64,000 nucleotides of DNA from Rs1 sp029027825. Lineage in GTDB: Bacteria > Pseudomonadota > Gammaproteobacteria > Pseudomonadales > Balneatricaceae. The notes beneath the pieces are model-generated. The model saw nothing but the letters and a program-made list of their open reading frames with translations, was not told the origin of the DNA and did not search any database. The stretch spans positions 3,224,001 to 3,288,000 of the forward strand of contig CP093399.1 in NCBI GenBank assembly GCA_029027825.1, given 5' to 3'. Made by a program: the position numbers and the translations under genes. This document shows, piece after piece, positions 44,843-54,426 of the stretch; the first letter of the stretch is position 1; each line of letters begins with the position of its first letter.

Positions 44843-45964
44843 TCACTCCACTCTTATCGAGGCAAAACTGGGTTCAGCACTCGCTGCTCGTAACACCGTA
44901 TTTATAGACGAACTAGCCACAAAAGCCTCTGCAGACATCTCGGTTTCTAAAGTGTTTATCTCTAAACTAGTATCGGTCCACATGCCGGTACGGTCTTCTC
45001 TGGGAGAAAACCCAACGTGTTTACGATAACAGCGGCTAAAATGGGGGGTAGATACGAAGCCGCAGGCCGAAGATACTTCAATAATTGACAGTGTGGTTTG
45101 CTTGAGCAGCTGTCTGGCTCTATCTAAGCGCAGCCGCAGATAATATCTGGATGGAGTGCAGTTCAAATAGCGATGAAAAAGGCGCTCTAATTGCCGCCGT
45201 GAAACACTGACAAAACAAGCTAATTCGTCCAATTCAATGGGCTCTTCTATATTCGCTTCCATTAATTCAACAATTTCGACCAACTTGGGTTGAGCAGTAC
45301 TGAGCAGATGTCGTAGCGGAACCTTTTGTTGATCCCCTTGAGAGCGTACTCTATCGCAGACAAACATATCTGAAATAGCACCGCTAAGCGCCCGCCCATG
45401 CTGCAGGGTAATAATATACAGCATCATATCAAACGGAGATCCGACACCGGAGCAGGTTAGTCGATTACGATCATGAGTGAAGAGTCGACGATTACAATTT
45501 ACTTTCGGGAAAGCCTCTTGCAGTGGTGCAATATACTCCCAGTGGGCGCTACATTCGTAGCCATTCAATAACCCTGCGGCTGCTAAAACGTAAGCGCCTG
45601 TACAGATACTACCTAACACAACATTCTTATTGGCTAAATTTTTCAGCCATGTAAGCTCTTGCTTTGAATAGTTTTTGGTAATATTAATACCACCAGCTAC
45701 GATTAAAGTATCTAGCGGGGGCGCATTTGATAAAGCAGTATCTACCTGAATCTTCATTCCGTCACTAGCTTGCACGCAGCCACCATCGACACTAATTAAA
45801 TACCAGCTGTAAAGCTCTTTACCGGATAATTGATTGGCCATGCGCAGCGGCTCCACAGCGGAAGCTAGCGCGATCATTGAGTAATCACCAAGCAGTAAAA
45901 AACCAATGCGTGAAGTTTTAATGCTTGCTGCTGCTAAAGACGAATTGTGTTGCTGCTTAATCAT
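44843..45964 (-). CDS. gbdR: GbdR-type regulator of glycine betaine catabolism
   Basis: AraC-family activator with an N-terminal GATase1/DJ-1-like domain (residues about 15-205; ICTGAYVLAAAGLLNGYECSAHWEY and TCSGVGSPFDMMLYII) and a C-terminal AraC helix-turn-helix pair (about 225-330; LDELACFVSVSRRQLERLFHRYL). This architecture and sequence pattern match GbdR, which in pseudomonads activates gbc, dgc and sox genes on sensing betaine or dimethylglycine. Context here (gbc, sox, bet, cho genes) supports this. It lies on the reverse strand, separate from its likely targets. Confidence 0.88.
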   Translation of the reverse strand: MIKQQHNSSLAAASIKTSRIGFLLLGDYSMIALASAVEPLRMANQLSGKELYSWYLISVDGGCVQASDGMKIQVDTALSNAPPLDTLIVAGGINITKNYSKQELTWLKNLANKNVVLGSICTGAYVLAAAGLLNGYECSAHWEYIAPLQEAFPKVNCNRRLFTHDRNRLTCSGVGSPFDMMLYIITLQHGRALSGAISDMFVCDRVRSQGDQQKVPLRHLLSTAQPKLVEIVELMEANIEEPIELDELACFVSVSRRQLERLFHRYLNCTPSRYYLRLRLDRARQLLKQTTLSIIEVSSACGFVSTPHFSRCYRKHVGFSPREDRTGMWTDTSLEINTLETEMSAEAFVASSSINTVLRAASAEPSFASIRVE

Positions 45965-46551
45965 GTTAATTCCCTGTCACTCGCCAGAAACCTGTCAGAC
46001 TTGCCCTTAACCTTACGAGAATCGCTGATTTGAGTAAAACTATTGCCCCTTTTCGCTAACAGTAAATTTTTTAGCGAGAAGATAAGCAGTTTTTGCAACA
46101 AATCTTGATTTTTACAGTAAGTTAATATTGAATCCGACCAGATCCAAGCATTGTTTATTCTTATTATTGGATATTTCGTCCTGAACACCCAAGCAGTCAA
46201 TCCACTCAACTTCAAAAATCAAGCATAACCCTATATTTGACGAATCTAAGCGTTGCAGAAAATTAATACTTACTCAAAAATGCAGCTCTTTGCAGACGAC
46301 TATTAGAGTAAGTAATCTATGAATACTACTACTAAAAACCTGACATAATTAGCCAAAAGCGACATTAAAATAGCTGTAAAGGTCAAATTAACGACGAATA
46401 ACGACAAAACTCATCCAAATAATACCTTTCGCACTCTAATACATGCTATCGCTAAATTTAGTCAAAATAATTGATCCATTAAAAAACTACACCTAAAACA
46501 ATAGCTATAAGCTCAAAGCTTGTAACTTGTAGCTTATAACTATTACCTGAT
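45965..46551. other. Intergenic region between gbdR and the MFS gene
   Basis: 587 bases without a supported gene. An 84-codon frame at 45961-46215 overlaps the gbdR start and has no recognisable features. A hairpin (ATAGCTATAAGCT/AGCTTATAACTAT, one mismatch) at 46501-46543 lies 9 bases beyond the MFS stop and may terminate that gene. It shares TAACTTGTAGCTT with the region just after the M50 protease gene. Confidence 0.6.
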
Positions 46552-48894
46552 TCAGGTATTACTCAAATCAGCAATTTCTTTAGGTGCTTGCGTTAACATC
46601 GTCACCCACTCTCCCTCTTTTGACTCTTTACCCGCACTGATATTATCTAATAGTAAAGAAGCCGATTCAGGAATAGCTTCCACCACTGCTGCGGCAACAT
46701 CAGTAGTATTTTCAGGGGCTACTTTTGATAAACGTTGCACTAAATCAATGGCTACATCGGTATTAATAGCTGCCTGATGGGCTCTCGCCATTTTAGAGTC
46801 AGCATCGACAACCGCGACGATATGAAGATCTTCACTAAAAATACTAATTAACTCTGCTGCAAACACTCCGGCACATTCAGTCACCGCTTCAACTACCGCC
46901 TCTGCTAAAACCATCGCGCTCACTGGTGCAGCTTCGTTCCTCCGCTGTAGCAAGTCCATTGCCGCATCCATCTCTATCGCCTCTTGATAGACAATCTCTA
47001 AACTGACGTCTGCACTACTATCATCAGCAACTACTGGCTTTTCTCTATCTGTTTCAACAATGTTTTCTGCCAGCTCAGTGGCCAAATAGACCGCGCTTTC
47101 CGGTACAACTTCGGCAAGTTTCACCGCTACGTCAAGTTCTTTGTCTGGGCCCGCATCCCAAATTTGCGTGGCTATATCAACGACATCTTGCTCACTGGTA
47201 TCTTCAGCTTCATCAGCAGGGCGCAGCCCCTCCCGCTCATCCAATACAACTTGAGCATAGTACTCCGCGACTTGTATAGCAGATCCTGGAGCAGACTCCA
47301 CTGCTATTTTAGCCATATCTACTCGCAGATCTGGGTGAGCATGACCAATTTCTGCCGCCACCGAGACCACTCGATCAGGATGAGATTCCGCTAATTTTTG
47401 TACCAATTCATAAGCTAACTCCGGCTTAGTTGCTACTATTGCCCTAGTCACTTCCATGATTCGATAAGGCAGCGCTTGTTGCATTACTTCATATAAACGC
47501 AACACATCAATTCCCGGCACTGACGCTAGCGCGCTCACCATTTCCACTGCGCGTTCAGGTTGATTAACGGCAATTGCTCGCGCCATATTAACGGCGGCAC
47601 CTTGATCTGTCTGTGCGATACTAATCGCTGTTTTCGCCTCTTCACTGAGTTGTTGTACAACCGGCACGTATTCAGTACGTGGGTCTAAATCTACCAGTGC
47701 TGCAATCGCAGCCCCTTGCATAACGAAGCTCTCCTGCTGCTGATATGGCAACGATTTACAGACACTCAGTCGATACATGACAAAGCTTGCGAGCAGCAAC
47801 TGCACCACGGCTAAAAAATAAAACAGCGAGATGCTACCAAAGGTCCCCATCACAATCGACGCTGAATAGGGGCCTATCACCCCTCCAATAGAAAAGGCCA
47901 AAATCATGCTGCCCATAGCCGCTACCATTTCATTTTGTTTCAGCTTATCGAAAGCTTCTGAGATGCTCAGCGGATACAAACAGGCTATAATCCCAGTGGT
48001 AAGTGCGGTTGCGACGAACAGCGGCCACTCTAATTGGAAAGGCGCTACCATCGTAGCGACCACCCCAACCCCCGCAGAGATCAATAGCAATAAGAAAATC
48101 ACAGAACGCCGATCATATTTATCCGACAGATAACCCACTGGGAACTGAAAAATAAAAGCCCCAAAAATAGCTGCTCCCATGTAGTAAGTTAGCTGCAGAT
48201 CCACAATTCCATAAGTTTTAGCAAAGACCGGTAGCATATTAAATAGCGCCGAGTAAATGAGTCCTCCGGCGATACAACAAACCACTCCTAAGGGAGATAT
48301 TTTAAGTAGTGAAGTGATCGACATCGGGGTTACATCTTCAATCACCGGACCAGAATTTTTGCTCAAAGCGATAGGGATAACTGCCAAACAAAGCAAAATC
48401 CCGCCAAGCACGAACAAGGTACTATCACCAGGTGCTGCGACATTTAATAGGAACTGGCCGACAAATAAACCACTCAACACCACCGCATTGTAGGCGGCGA
48501 GTACTTTTCCTCGGCTCTCTTTGGTCGAGCTATCACTCAGCCAACTCTCCATCGCTGTATAGGCACAGGCATTGCAAAAACCGATCACAATGCGCATTGC
48601 CCCCCATAGAATAGGATCGGTATCGAAACTGCAGAGTAGAATACTGACTGCGCCTAGTGCGACACATCCGGCAAACACACGCACGTGCCCAGCGCGTTGA
48701 ATTAAATATTTACTGTAAACAGCCCCTACCAGCATCCCCACATAGTAAAGAGATAGCACTAAACCAATGGTATCGGTACTTAACCGTGCAAGTTCCATTT
48801 TCACTGGCAACAGCACGTTTATCAGCCCATTGCCCATCATCAAAATAAAGCAGCTGGCAAACAGGGATATTAGTGAAAAAAATGTAGTACCCAT
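46552..48894 (-). CDS. MFS transporter with a long repeat-rich C-terminal tail
   Basis: A 780-residue protein. Residues about 1-385 are a 12-segment major facilitator (starts MGTTFFSLISLFASCFILMMGNG; MRIVIGFCNACAYTAMESWL; YLSDKYDRRSVIFLLLL), resembling the YcaD branch. Residues about 390-780 are a soluble alpha-helical tail of HEAT-like repeats with the recurring pattern A-x-x-A-x-x-x-P-E-x-A, for example ARAIAVNQPERAVEMVSAL, ATKPELAYELVQKLAESHP and AKIAVESAPGSAIQVA. Such a tail is not part of the usual MFS fold. Substrate unknown. No neighbour suggests a job. Confidence 0.85.
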   Translation of the reverse strand: MGTTFFSLISLFASCFILMMGNGLINVLLPVKMELARLSTDTIGLVLSLYYVGMLVGAVYSKYLIQRAGHVRVFAGCVALGAVSILLCSFDTDPILWGAMRIVIGFCNACAYTAMESWLSDSSTKESRGKVLAAYNAVVLSGLFVGQFLLNVAAPGDSTLFVLGGILLCLAVIPIALSKNSGPVIEDVTPMSITSLLKISPLGVVCCIAGGLIYSALFNMLPVFAKTYGIVDLQLTYYMGAAIFGAFIFQFPVGYLSDKYDRRSVIFLLLLISAGVGVVATMVAPFQLEWPLFVATALTTGIIACLYPLSISEAFDKLKQNEMVAAMGSMILAFSIGGVIGPYSASIVMGTFGSISLFYFLAVVQLLLASFVMYRLSVCKSLPYQQQESFVMQGAAIAALVDLDPRTEYVPVVQQLSEEAKTAISIAQTDQGAAVNMARAIAVNQPERAVEMVSALASVPGIDVLRLYEVMQQALPYRIMEVTRAIVATKPELAYELVQKLAESHPDRVVSVAAEIGHAHPDLRVDMAKIAVESAPGSAIQVAEYYAQVVLDEREGLRPADEAEDTSEQDVVDIATQIWDAGPDKELDVAVKLAEVVPESAVYLATELAENIVETDREKPVVADDSSADVSLEIVYQEAIEMDAAMDLLQRRNEAAPVSAMVLAEAVVEAVTECAGVFAAELISIFSEDLHIVAVVDADSKMARAHQAAINTDVAIDLVQRLSKVAPENTTDVAAAVVEAIPESASLLLDNISAGKESKEGEWVTMLTQAPKEIADLSNT

Positions 48895-49242
48895 AGGGAT
48901 GTTCTCAACAGTATTGGGTTTGGTATGTAAAACAGGTTTGCACTTACAGGTTGTTTTAGAATAACGACATCTAGGCTAGCTACCGGATTGACTTAAACTA
49001 AGTGCATGCTAGTACAAAATCCAGCTAAATTTCGAGACCTTTATTAGCGTCTTCCTCAAAGTGCTCTCTAAGAAAAAAGCGGCTATTGACTAGCAATCTA
49101 TTCAGTCGATAAATCCGATAATATAGAAACTTTTTAAATAGTAAATACTCCCAGGGGACAATGTGTAAAAAAACAGCTAATTTAACTGAAAATACGCTAC
49201 AATCAAGCCCGCCAAATTAATCGATTCTTGCAGGAAAATTAA
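48895..49242. other. Divergent intergenic region, MFS gene and M50 protease
   Basis: 348 bases holding the promoters of both divergent genes. I see no convincing binding site, repeat or RNA here. Confidence 0.5.
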
Positions 49243-50325
49243 GTGGAACTATTAGTCATCGAATGTTTAGGGAAACCCTTACGCCTTGAGGGGTCAATGG
49301 CCGGATGGCAACAGCTTTACTGGGACAATAAACTTGTCGCTCAGCAAAATGCCAGCAGCGAACAAAGCACCGCGCACAGCCACCACTTTCAACTGCAAAA
49401 TGGCGAGTTAAAATTTGAATGTAAACTGGATATCGATTTGACGTGGCAGCCTTTTTTAATTGAACATCAACTGTTAATCAACGGGCAACAAACCAGTGCG
49501 GGAAGTCGCAACGCCAGCGATATTGAACAGCAAATACCGGTGGTAAAACCGCTAGTAAAGAAAAAATTTAGCTTAGTTGGTATGGGGTCGTTAGCGCTAA
49601 AGCTCTTTAAAAGCGCCAAGGCGATAAAAGTACTCTTCGCCGGAGCAAGTTTAGCAGCGTACAGCTGGCTATTTTCGATCGAGTTCGCACTCGCGTTGAT
49701 CGCCTGCTTAGTGTTCCATGAATACGGTCACATTCGCGCCATGAAATACTTCAAGATGCCGACTAAAGGTATTTATTTAATCCCTTTTTTAGGGGGATTG
49801 GCACTGAGCGATGGCAAGATTAACACCCGCTGGCAAGATGTGGTCATCTCGATAATGGGCCCCACCTTCGGTTTGATCTTATCAATGGTCGCACTATTAA
49901 TTTACTGGATCACAGATCTACCTTTTTTTGCTGCCTTAGCCTCTCTAAATGCGCTGTTAAATCTGTTTAACTTATTGCCAGTACTACCCTTGGATGGCGG
50001 ACATATATTAAAAAGCATTAGCTTCTCGGTGAACTCAGTGACAGGTATTGCACTGTGTGCCGTAGCTGCTGCTGTCGGTGTCTATTTTAGTTTTATCTAC
50101 CATTTAAGCTTACTCGCTATAATGCTACTTATTGGCAGTGTAGAAATTCTTTTTGAATGGCGCACTCGGCACCACAGTCACTTGCTTCCCCTGGACAGAT
50201 ACGGGCAGATTTTCTCAAGTATTTGGTATCTTGCTACCGCGGGTTTGTTGATTGCTATTATTATGATAGTCGCCAGCCAAGACGACCCAATACTGAGTAT
50301 GCCGATGAAAGTACTTAGCTCTTAG
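49243..50325 (+). CDS. M50-family (site-2-protease-type) membrane metalloprotease
   Basis: An intramembrane zinc protease of 360 residues. After an N-terminal soluble part of about 105 residues, there are five or six membrane segments with the zinc motif FHEYGHIRAMKY (HExxH) at about residue 165 and the third ligand region LPVLPLDGGHIL near 250. These are the site-2 protease signatures. Start is GTG at 49243 with AGGAAAA upstream. The N-terminal part has no domain I recognise. Substrate unknown. Confidence 0.88.
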   Translation: MELLVIECLGKPLRLEGSMAGWQQLYWDNKLVAQQNASSEQSTAHSHHFQLQNGELKFECKLDIDLTWQPFLIEHQLLINGQQTSAGSRNASDIEQQIPVVKPLVKKKFSLVGMGSLALKLFKSAKAIKVLFAGASLAAYSWLFSIEFALALIACLVFHEYGHIRAMKYFKMPTKGIYLIPFLGGLALSDGKINTRWQDVVISIMGPTFGLILSMVALLIYWITDLPFFAALASLNALLNLFNLLPVLPLDGGHILKSISFSVNSVTGIALCAVAAAVGVYFSFIYHLSLLAIMLLIGSVEILFEWRTRHHSHLLPLDRYGQIFSSIWYLATAGLLIAIIMIVASQDDPILSMPMKVLSS

Positions 50326-50489
50326 CTTCTAACTTGTAGCTTTTAGCTTGGAGCTTTTAAAACTAAGCAAGCTTTATCAGAGTATGCAGTTAACCGCTAC
50401 TGCGCTATAATCTGCGGCTGTTTACAACGCATCATCAGCGATGATAAGACACTCACCGGCCCCTAAACTGCATATTATCGAGGCACACC

Positions 50490-51704
50490 ATGAATTCAGA
50501 GTTATTACAGTTACAACCTTACCCTTTTGAAAAGCTTGCTGATCTCAAGGCCAGTGTGACTCCAGTAGAACTCGATCATATTGCTTTTTCGATTGGCGAA
50601 CCCCAACATCAATCGCCTGCGTTTGTAGCGCAAACCATCATTGATAATATCGCTTCTTTAGGTAAATACCCGACCACCAAGGGGATTCCAGAACTCAGTC
50701 AATGCATTGCTGCTTGGTGTCAAAAAAGATTCCATTTAGCAGAGAATAGCTTAACTGCAGAAACTAACGTTGTTCCGGTCAATGGCACAAGAGAGGCCAT
50801 TTTCGCTTTTATTCAAGCGGCAGTTACCCGCAAAAAGGACGCGTTAGTGGTCTGCCCCAACCCCTTCTATCAAATTTACGAAGGTGCTGCATATTTAGCG
50901 GGAGCTCAACCTCACTACCTAAATTGTTACAGTGAAAACAATTTCATCCCCGATTACGACGCTGTATCTGCGGATGTATGGCTGCGTTGCCAAGTGTTAT
51001 TTATTTGTTCGCCAAGCAACCCAACCGGTTCGGTGACTGATTTAGCCACCTTAAAAAAATTAATTAACTTAGCTGACAAATACGATTTCATTTTGGTCAG
51101 TGATGAATGTTATTCAGAAATATACTTTGATGAAGCAGCTCCTCCTGTTGGTTTATTACAAGCCTGCGCGCTACTTGGTCGCAATGATTATCAGCGCTGT
51201 GTGGTCATGCACAGTTTATCCAAACGCTCCAACTTACCTGGAATGCGCTCTGGTTTTGTTGCCGGAGATAGTAAATTATTACTGCCATTTTTGAAATATC
51301 GCACCTATCATGGTTGCGCAATGCCGATTCAGCACCAGTATGCCTCGATCGCCGCCTGGTCCGATGAAGCTCATGTTTTGCAAAACAGAGACATGTATCG
51401 AGAAAAATTTGCCCAAGTGATAGATATTTTAGCCCCCGTTTTAGAAGTCAAGCAGCCGAATGCCGGTTTCTATTTATGGGTAAAAACGCCGATTGATGAC
51501 GAAATGTTCGCCCGTGATTTATATGCTCAGCAACACTTAACCACATTGCCAGGCAGTTATTTATCCCGTGCTATAGAAGGTAAAATCCCCGGTAAAAATT
51601 ACCTGCGCATGGCATTAGTTGCCAGCTTAGAAGAGTGTGTAGCAGGGGCGCATCGGATTAGAAAGTTTGTCGAAAGCCTACCGCAGCAAGGGGAGTCAAA
51701 ATGA
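50490..51704 (+). CDS. dapC: Succinyldiaminopimelate transaminase
   Basis: PLP aminotransferase of the succinylase lysine pathway. The 404-residue protein has IAFSIGEPQHQSP, NGTREAIFAFIQA, the SNPTGSV and VSDECYSEIYFDE motifs and the PLP-lysine region MHSLSKRSNLPGMRSGF. It is the first of dapC-yffB-dapD-dapE, which places it in that pathway rather than in general aminotransferases. The downstream gene overlaps its stop by 4 bases (ATGA). Confidence 0.93.
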   Translation: MNSELLQLQPYPFEKLADLKASVTPVELDHIAFSIGEPQHQSPAFVAQTIIDNIASLGKYPTTKGIPELSQCIAAWCQKRFHLAENSLTAETNVVPVNGTREAIFAFIQAAVTRKKDALVVCPNPFYQIYEGAAYLAGAQPHYLNCYSENNFIPDYDAVSADVWLRCQVLFICSPSNPTGSVTDLATLKKLINLADKYDFILVSDECYSEIYFDEAAPPVGLLQACALLGRNDYQRCVVMHSLSKRSNLPGMRSGFVAGDSKLLLPFLKYRTYHGCAMPIQHQYASIAAWSDEAHVLQNRDMYREKFAQVIDILAPVLEVKQPNAGFYLWVKTPIDDEMFARDLYAQQHLTTLPGSYLSRAIEGKIPGKNYLRMALVASLEECVAGAHRIRKFVESLPQQGESK

Positions 51705-52054
51705 AAGTAACGCTATACGGCATAAAAAATTGCGACAGTATCAAAAAGGCCAAAAAGTGGTTAGAAAACCAAAACATTACCTATAATTTCCACGATTATC
51801 GTGTCGATGGCATCGACAAAAGTCTAATCGAGCAATTTTTAGCTAGTCAAGATTGGCAGGTTTTACTCAATAAACGCGGCACCACTTGGCGCCAGCAGAG
51901 CGAGGCCGCTAAAAACAGTATCGATCAAAAGACAGCCATCGACTTAATGATCGCCCACCCCGCAATGATCAAGCGCCCAATATTAGAGACTGACAACCAG
52001 CTATTAGTTGGTTTCAAAGCGGACCAATACCAAGATATTTTCGCCGCCAAATAA
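51701..52054 (+). CDS. ArsC/Spx-family thioredoxin-fold protein (YffB type)
   Basis: A 117-residue thioredoxin-like protein. It begins MKVTLYGIKNCDSIKKAKKWLE, with a single Cys in GIKNCDS, and contains RPILETDNQLLVGF. This is the YffB/Spx-like branch, glutathione-dependent reductases by family, without proof of arsenate reductase activity. In gammaproteobacteria it commonly lies between dapC and dapD, as here. Starts 4 bases inside the dapC stop. Confidence 0.9.
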   Translation: MKVTLYGIKNCDSIKKAKKWLENQNITYNFHDYRVDGIDKSLIEQFLASQDWQVLLNKRGTTWRQQSEAAKNSIDQKTAIDLMIAHPAMIKRPILETDNQLLVGFKADQYQDIFAAK

Positions 52055-52097
52055 GCAGCGACTGAATTGAAATAATTATCAGTTTAAGGAGAGTAAT

Positions 52098-53132
52098 ATG
52101 AGTTTTTTTGCATTTGGTATAGGTATCGGCACCCAATCGTCAAATGGAGATTGGTTAGAAGTTTATTATAACCAACCACTGCTGAACCCGCCAACAGCAT
52201 TGATAGATGCTGTTGGCCAGTGTATCGGCTATGAGACCGGGACCGATGCCGCTATTGAAATTTGTCAGGCGCAACTAAAAGCCTTACAAGAAGCCCTGCT
52301 AGAGATAGATAACAGAGAGCAAATAGCCGTGGTTGAAGCGCTCAAAGGCTCTACTCAACCGATGGTGGTCACCATATTAGCCACAGATTCTGCACCAGCT
52401 AGTACTCCAGAAGCCTATTTAAAGCTAACTTTACTATCCTCGCGCTTAGTGCAACCACACGCTATCGATCTAACCGGTCAATTTGCGCTACTGCCAAACG
52501 TTGCTTGGACCAGTGAAGGTGCTGTATCCCTTGAAGACTTACCAAAGCGACAGCTAGCAGCTCGCGCGGCGGGTCGAATTCTCGATGTGTTATCTGTCGA
52601 CAAATTCCCGAAAATGAGCAACTACGTGGTACCTACAGGGATACGTATTGGAGATGCCTCACGAGTAAGATTAGGCGCCCATGTCGGTGAAGGCACTACG
52701 GTCATGCACGAAGGTTTTATTAATTTTAATGCCGGCACCTTAGGCGTCAGCATGATTGAAGGGCGAATTTCTGCAGGTGTAGTGATAGGTAACGGTACTG
52801 ATATAGGCGGCAGTGCCTCCACTATGGGAACCTTGTCTGGGGGTAATAACGTGGTAATTTCAGTCGGTGAAAACTGCTTATTAGGTGCCAATGCAGGTAC
52901 TGGTATTCCCCTCGGTGATCGCTGCACTATTGAAGCTGGATTGTATGTAACCGCAGGAGCTAAGGTTTCTATTTTAGATGAAAATAACAATCAACTTTCC
53001 AAAGTCAAAGCATCTGAACTCGCTGGCAAGTCTGACTTACTGTTTCGTCGCAACTCGCAAACTGGCCGTATTGAAGTAAAAACAAACCAGTCTGCGATAG
53101 AACTGAATGAGGCTCTGCACAAGCACAACTAA
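52098..53132 (+). CDS. dapD: Tetrahydrodipicolinate N-succinyltransferase
   Basis: Succinylates tetrahydrodipicolinate, committing to the succinylase lysine route. The 344-residue protein has a C-terminal left-handed beta-helix of hexapeptide repeats (VRLGAHVGEGTTVMHEGFINFNAGTLG; IGNGTDIGGSASTMGTLSGGN; SVGENCLLGANAGTGIPLGD). This is the long DapD type found in pseudomonads. RBS AAGGAGAG precedes the ATG. Part of dapC-yffB-dapD, then dapE after a 142-base gap. Confidence 0.96.
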   Translation: MSFFAFGIGIGTQSSNGDWLEVYYNQPLLNPPTALIDAVGQCIGYETGTDAAIEICQAQLKALQEALLEIDNREQIAVVEALKGSTQPMVVTILATDSAPASTPEAYLKLTLLSSRLVQPHAIDLTGQFALLPNVAWTSEGAVSLEDLPKRQLAARAAGRILDVLSVDKFPKMSNYVVPTGIRIGDASRVRLGAHVGEGTTVMHEGFINFNAGTLGVSMIEGRISAGVVIGNGTDIGGSASTMGTLSGGNNVVISVGENCLLGANAGTGIPLGDRCTIEAGLYVTAGAKVSILDENNNQLSKVKASELAGKSDLLFRRNSQTGRIEVKTNQSAIELNEALHKHN

Positions 53133-53274
53133 CTAGTTAACGGGCCGTCTCGAGAGTGATTTTACATCTTGAGATGGACACTCAGTGCACTCTAAATGAA
53201 TACCTGTAGAGCATACTCATCCACAAAATTTGTGGCTATAGCAGACTTACTCCTTTTAACTTAAGAGCATATCA

Positions 53275-54426
53275 ATGAAAAAATCCGCTACTATCGAACT
53301 CGTCTGTGATCTTATTTCACGTGAATCAGTGACTCCTGAAGACGCCGGCTGTCAAGAGGTCTTGATTGAACGGTTAGAAAAGATCGGCTTCGTTATTGAA
53401 AAAATGCCTTTTTCCAATGTTAAAAATTTTTGGGCAAGACGCGGTACTACAAGCCCATTACTGTGCTTTGCCGGTCATACTGATGTAGTTCCTTCTGGAC
53501 CTGTAGAGCAATGGCACAGTGATCCATTCACTGCCACAATACATGACGGCTACATTTTTGGGCGCGGTGCTGCGGATATGAAAGGTGGCATTGCAGCTTG
53601 GATAACAGCACTAGAGCGTTTTCTACAACACCATCCCGATCACCAAGGTTCTATTGCCCTGTTAATTACCAGTGATGAAGAAGGCGAATTCGTTAACGGC
53701 ACTACCAGAGTGATCGATGCTCTAGAGGCTCGGGATGAAAAAATTGACTGGTGCATTGTAGGAGAGGCTTCTAGTACTGATAAGCTTGGCGATATTGTTA
53801 AAAACGGGCGCCGCGGATCTCTCAGCGGCACATTGAAAATCAAAGGTATACAAGGTCATGTCGCCTACCCGCATCTCGTCAAAAACCCGATACATTTGTC
53901 CTCGGCCGCCATCACTGAGCTCACGTTGCAACAGTGGGATCAAGGCAACGAGTTCTTCCCACCTACTAGTTTCCAAATTTCCAACTATCACGCGGGAACA
54001 GGGGCCAACAACATAGTCCCGGGAGAGGCGGTAATTGACTTTAATTTTCGGTTTTCGACTGAATCTACTGCCGATGATTTAAAGTCCCGGGTACATAGTA
54101 TTTTAGACAGCCACGAATTAGATTATCAAATTAACTGGGTATTCTCTGGCAATCCTTTTTTAACCACCCAAGGTCAGCTAATCGATGCCAGTTTAGCCGC
54201 TATTAAATCAGTCACTGGTTTAAATGCTGAGCTCTCGACCTCTGGCGGCACCTCAGATGGACGTTTTATCGCTCCAACTGGTGCTCAAGTTATTGAATTA
54301 GGGCCCGTTAATGCGACTATTCATAAAATTAATGAATGTGTTAAAGCCGACGATTTGGATACCCTTTCAAACGTTTATGAAAATATCTTAGCTCGTTTGC
54401 TCGTGAACTCGCATGAACGATTCTAA
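53275..54426 (+). CDS. dapE: Succinyl-diaminopimelate desuccinylase
   Basis: Zinc peptidase-like enzyme removing succinate from N-succinyl-diaminopimelate. The 383-residue protein has the M20 motifs FAGHTDVVPSGPVEQW (metal His/Asp), GRGAADMKGGIAAWI, TSDEEGEFVNGT (catalytic Glu) and a late ELGPVNATIHKINE. Length is typical. The rlmA gene starts 14 bases before its stop. Confidence 0.96.
   Translation: MKKSATIELVCDLISRESVTPEDAGCQEVLIERLEKIGFVIEKMPFSNVKNFWARRGTTSPLLCFAGHTDVVPSGPVEQWHSDPFTATIHDGYIFGRGAADMKGGIAAWITALERFLQHHPDHQGSIALLITSDEEGEFVNGTTRVIDALEARDEKIDWCIVGEASSTDKLGDIVKNGRRGSLSGTLKIKGIQGHVAYPHLVKNPIHLSSAAITELTLQQWDQGNEFFPPTSFQISNYHAGTGANNIVPGEAVIDFNFRFSTESTADDLKSRVHSILDSHELDYQINWVFSGNPFLTTQGQLIDASLAAIKSVTGLNAELSTSGGTSDGRFIAPTGAQVIELGPVNATIHKINECVKADDLDTLSNVYENILARLLVNSHERF

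Noticed and set aside
45961..46215. 84-codon open frame on the reverse strand upstream of gbdR
   Set aside because: It overlaps the gbdR start, has no recognisable motif or ribosome site, and looks like chance.
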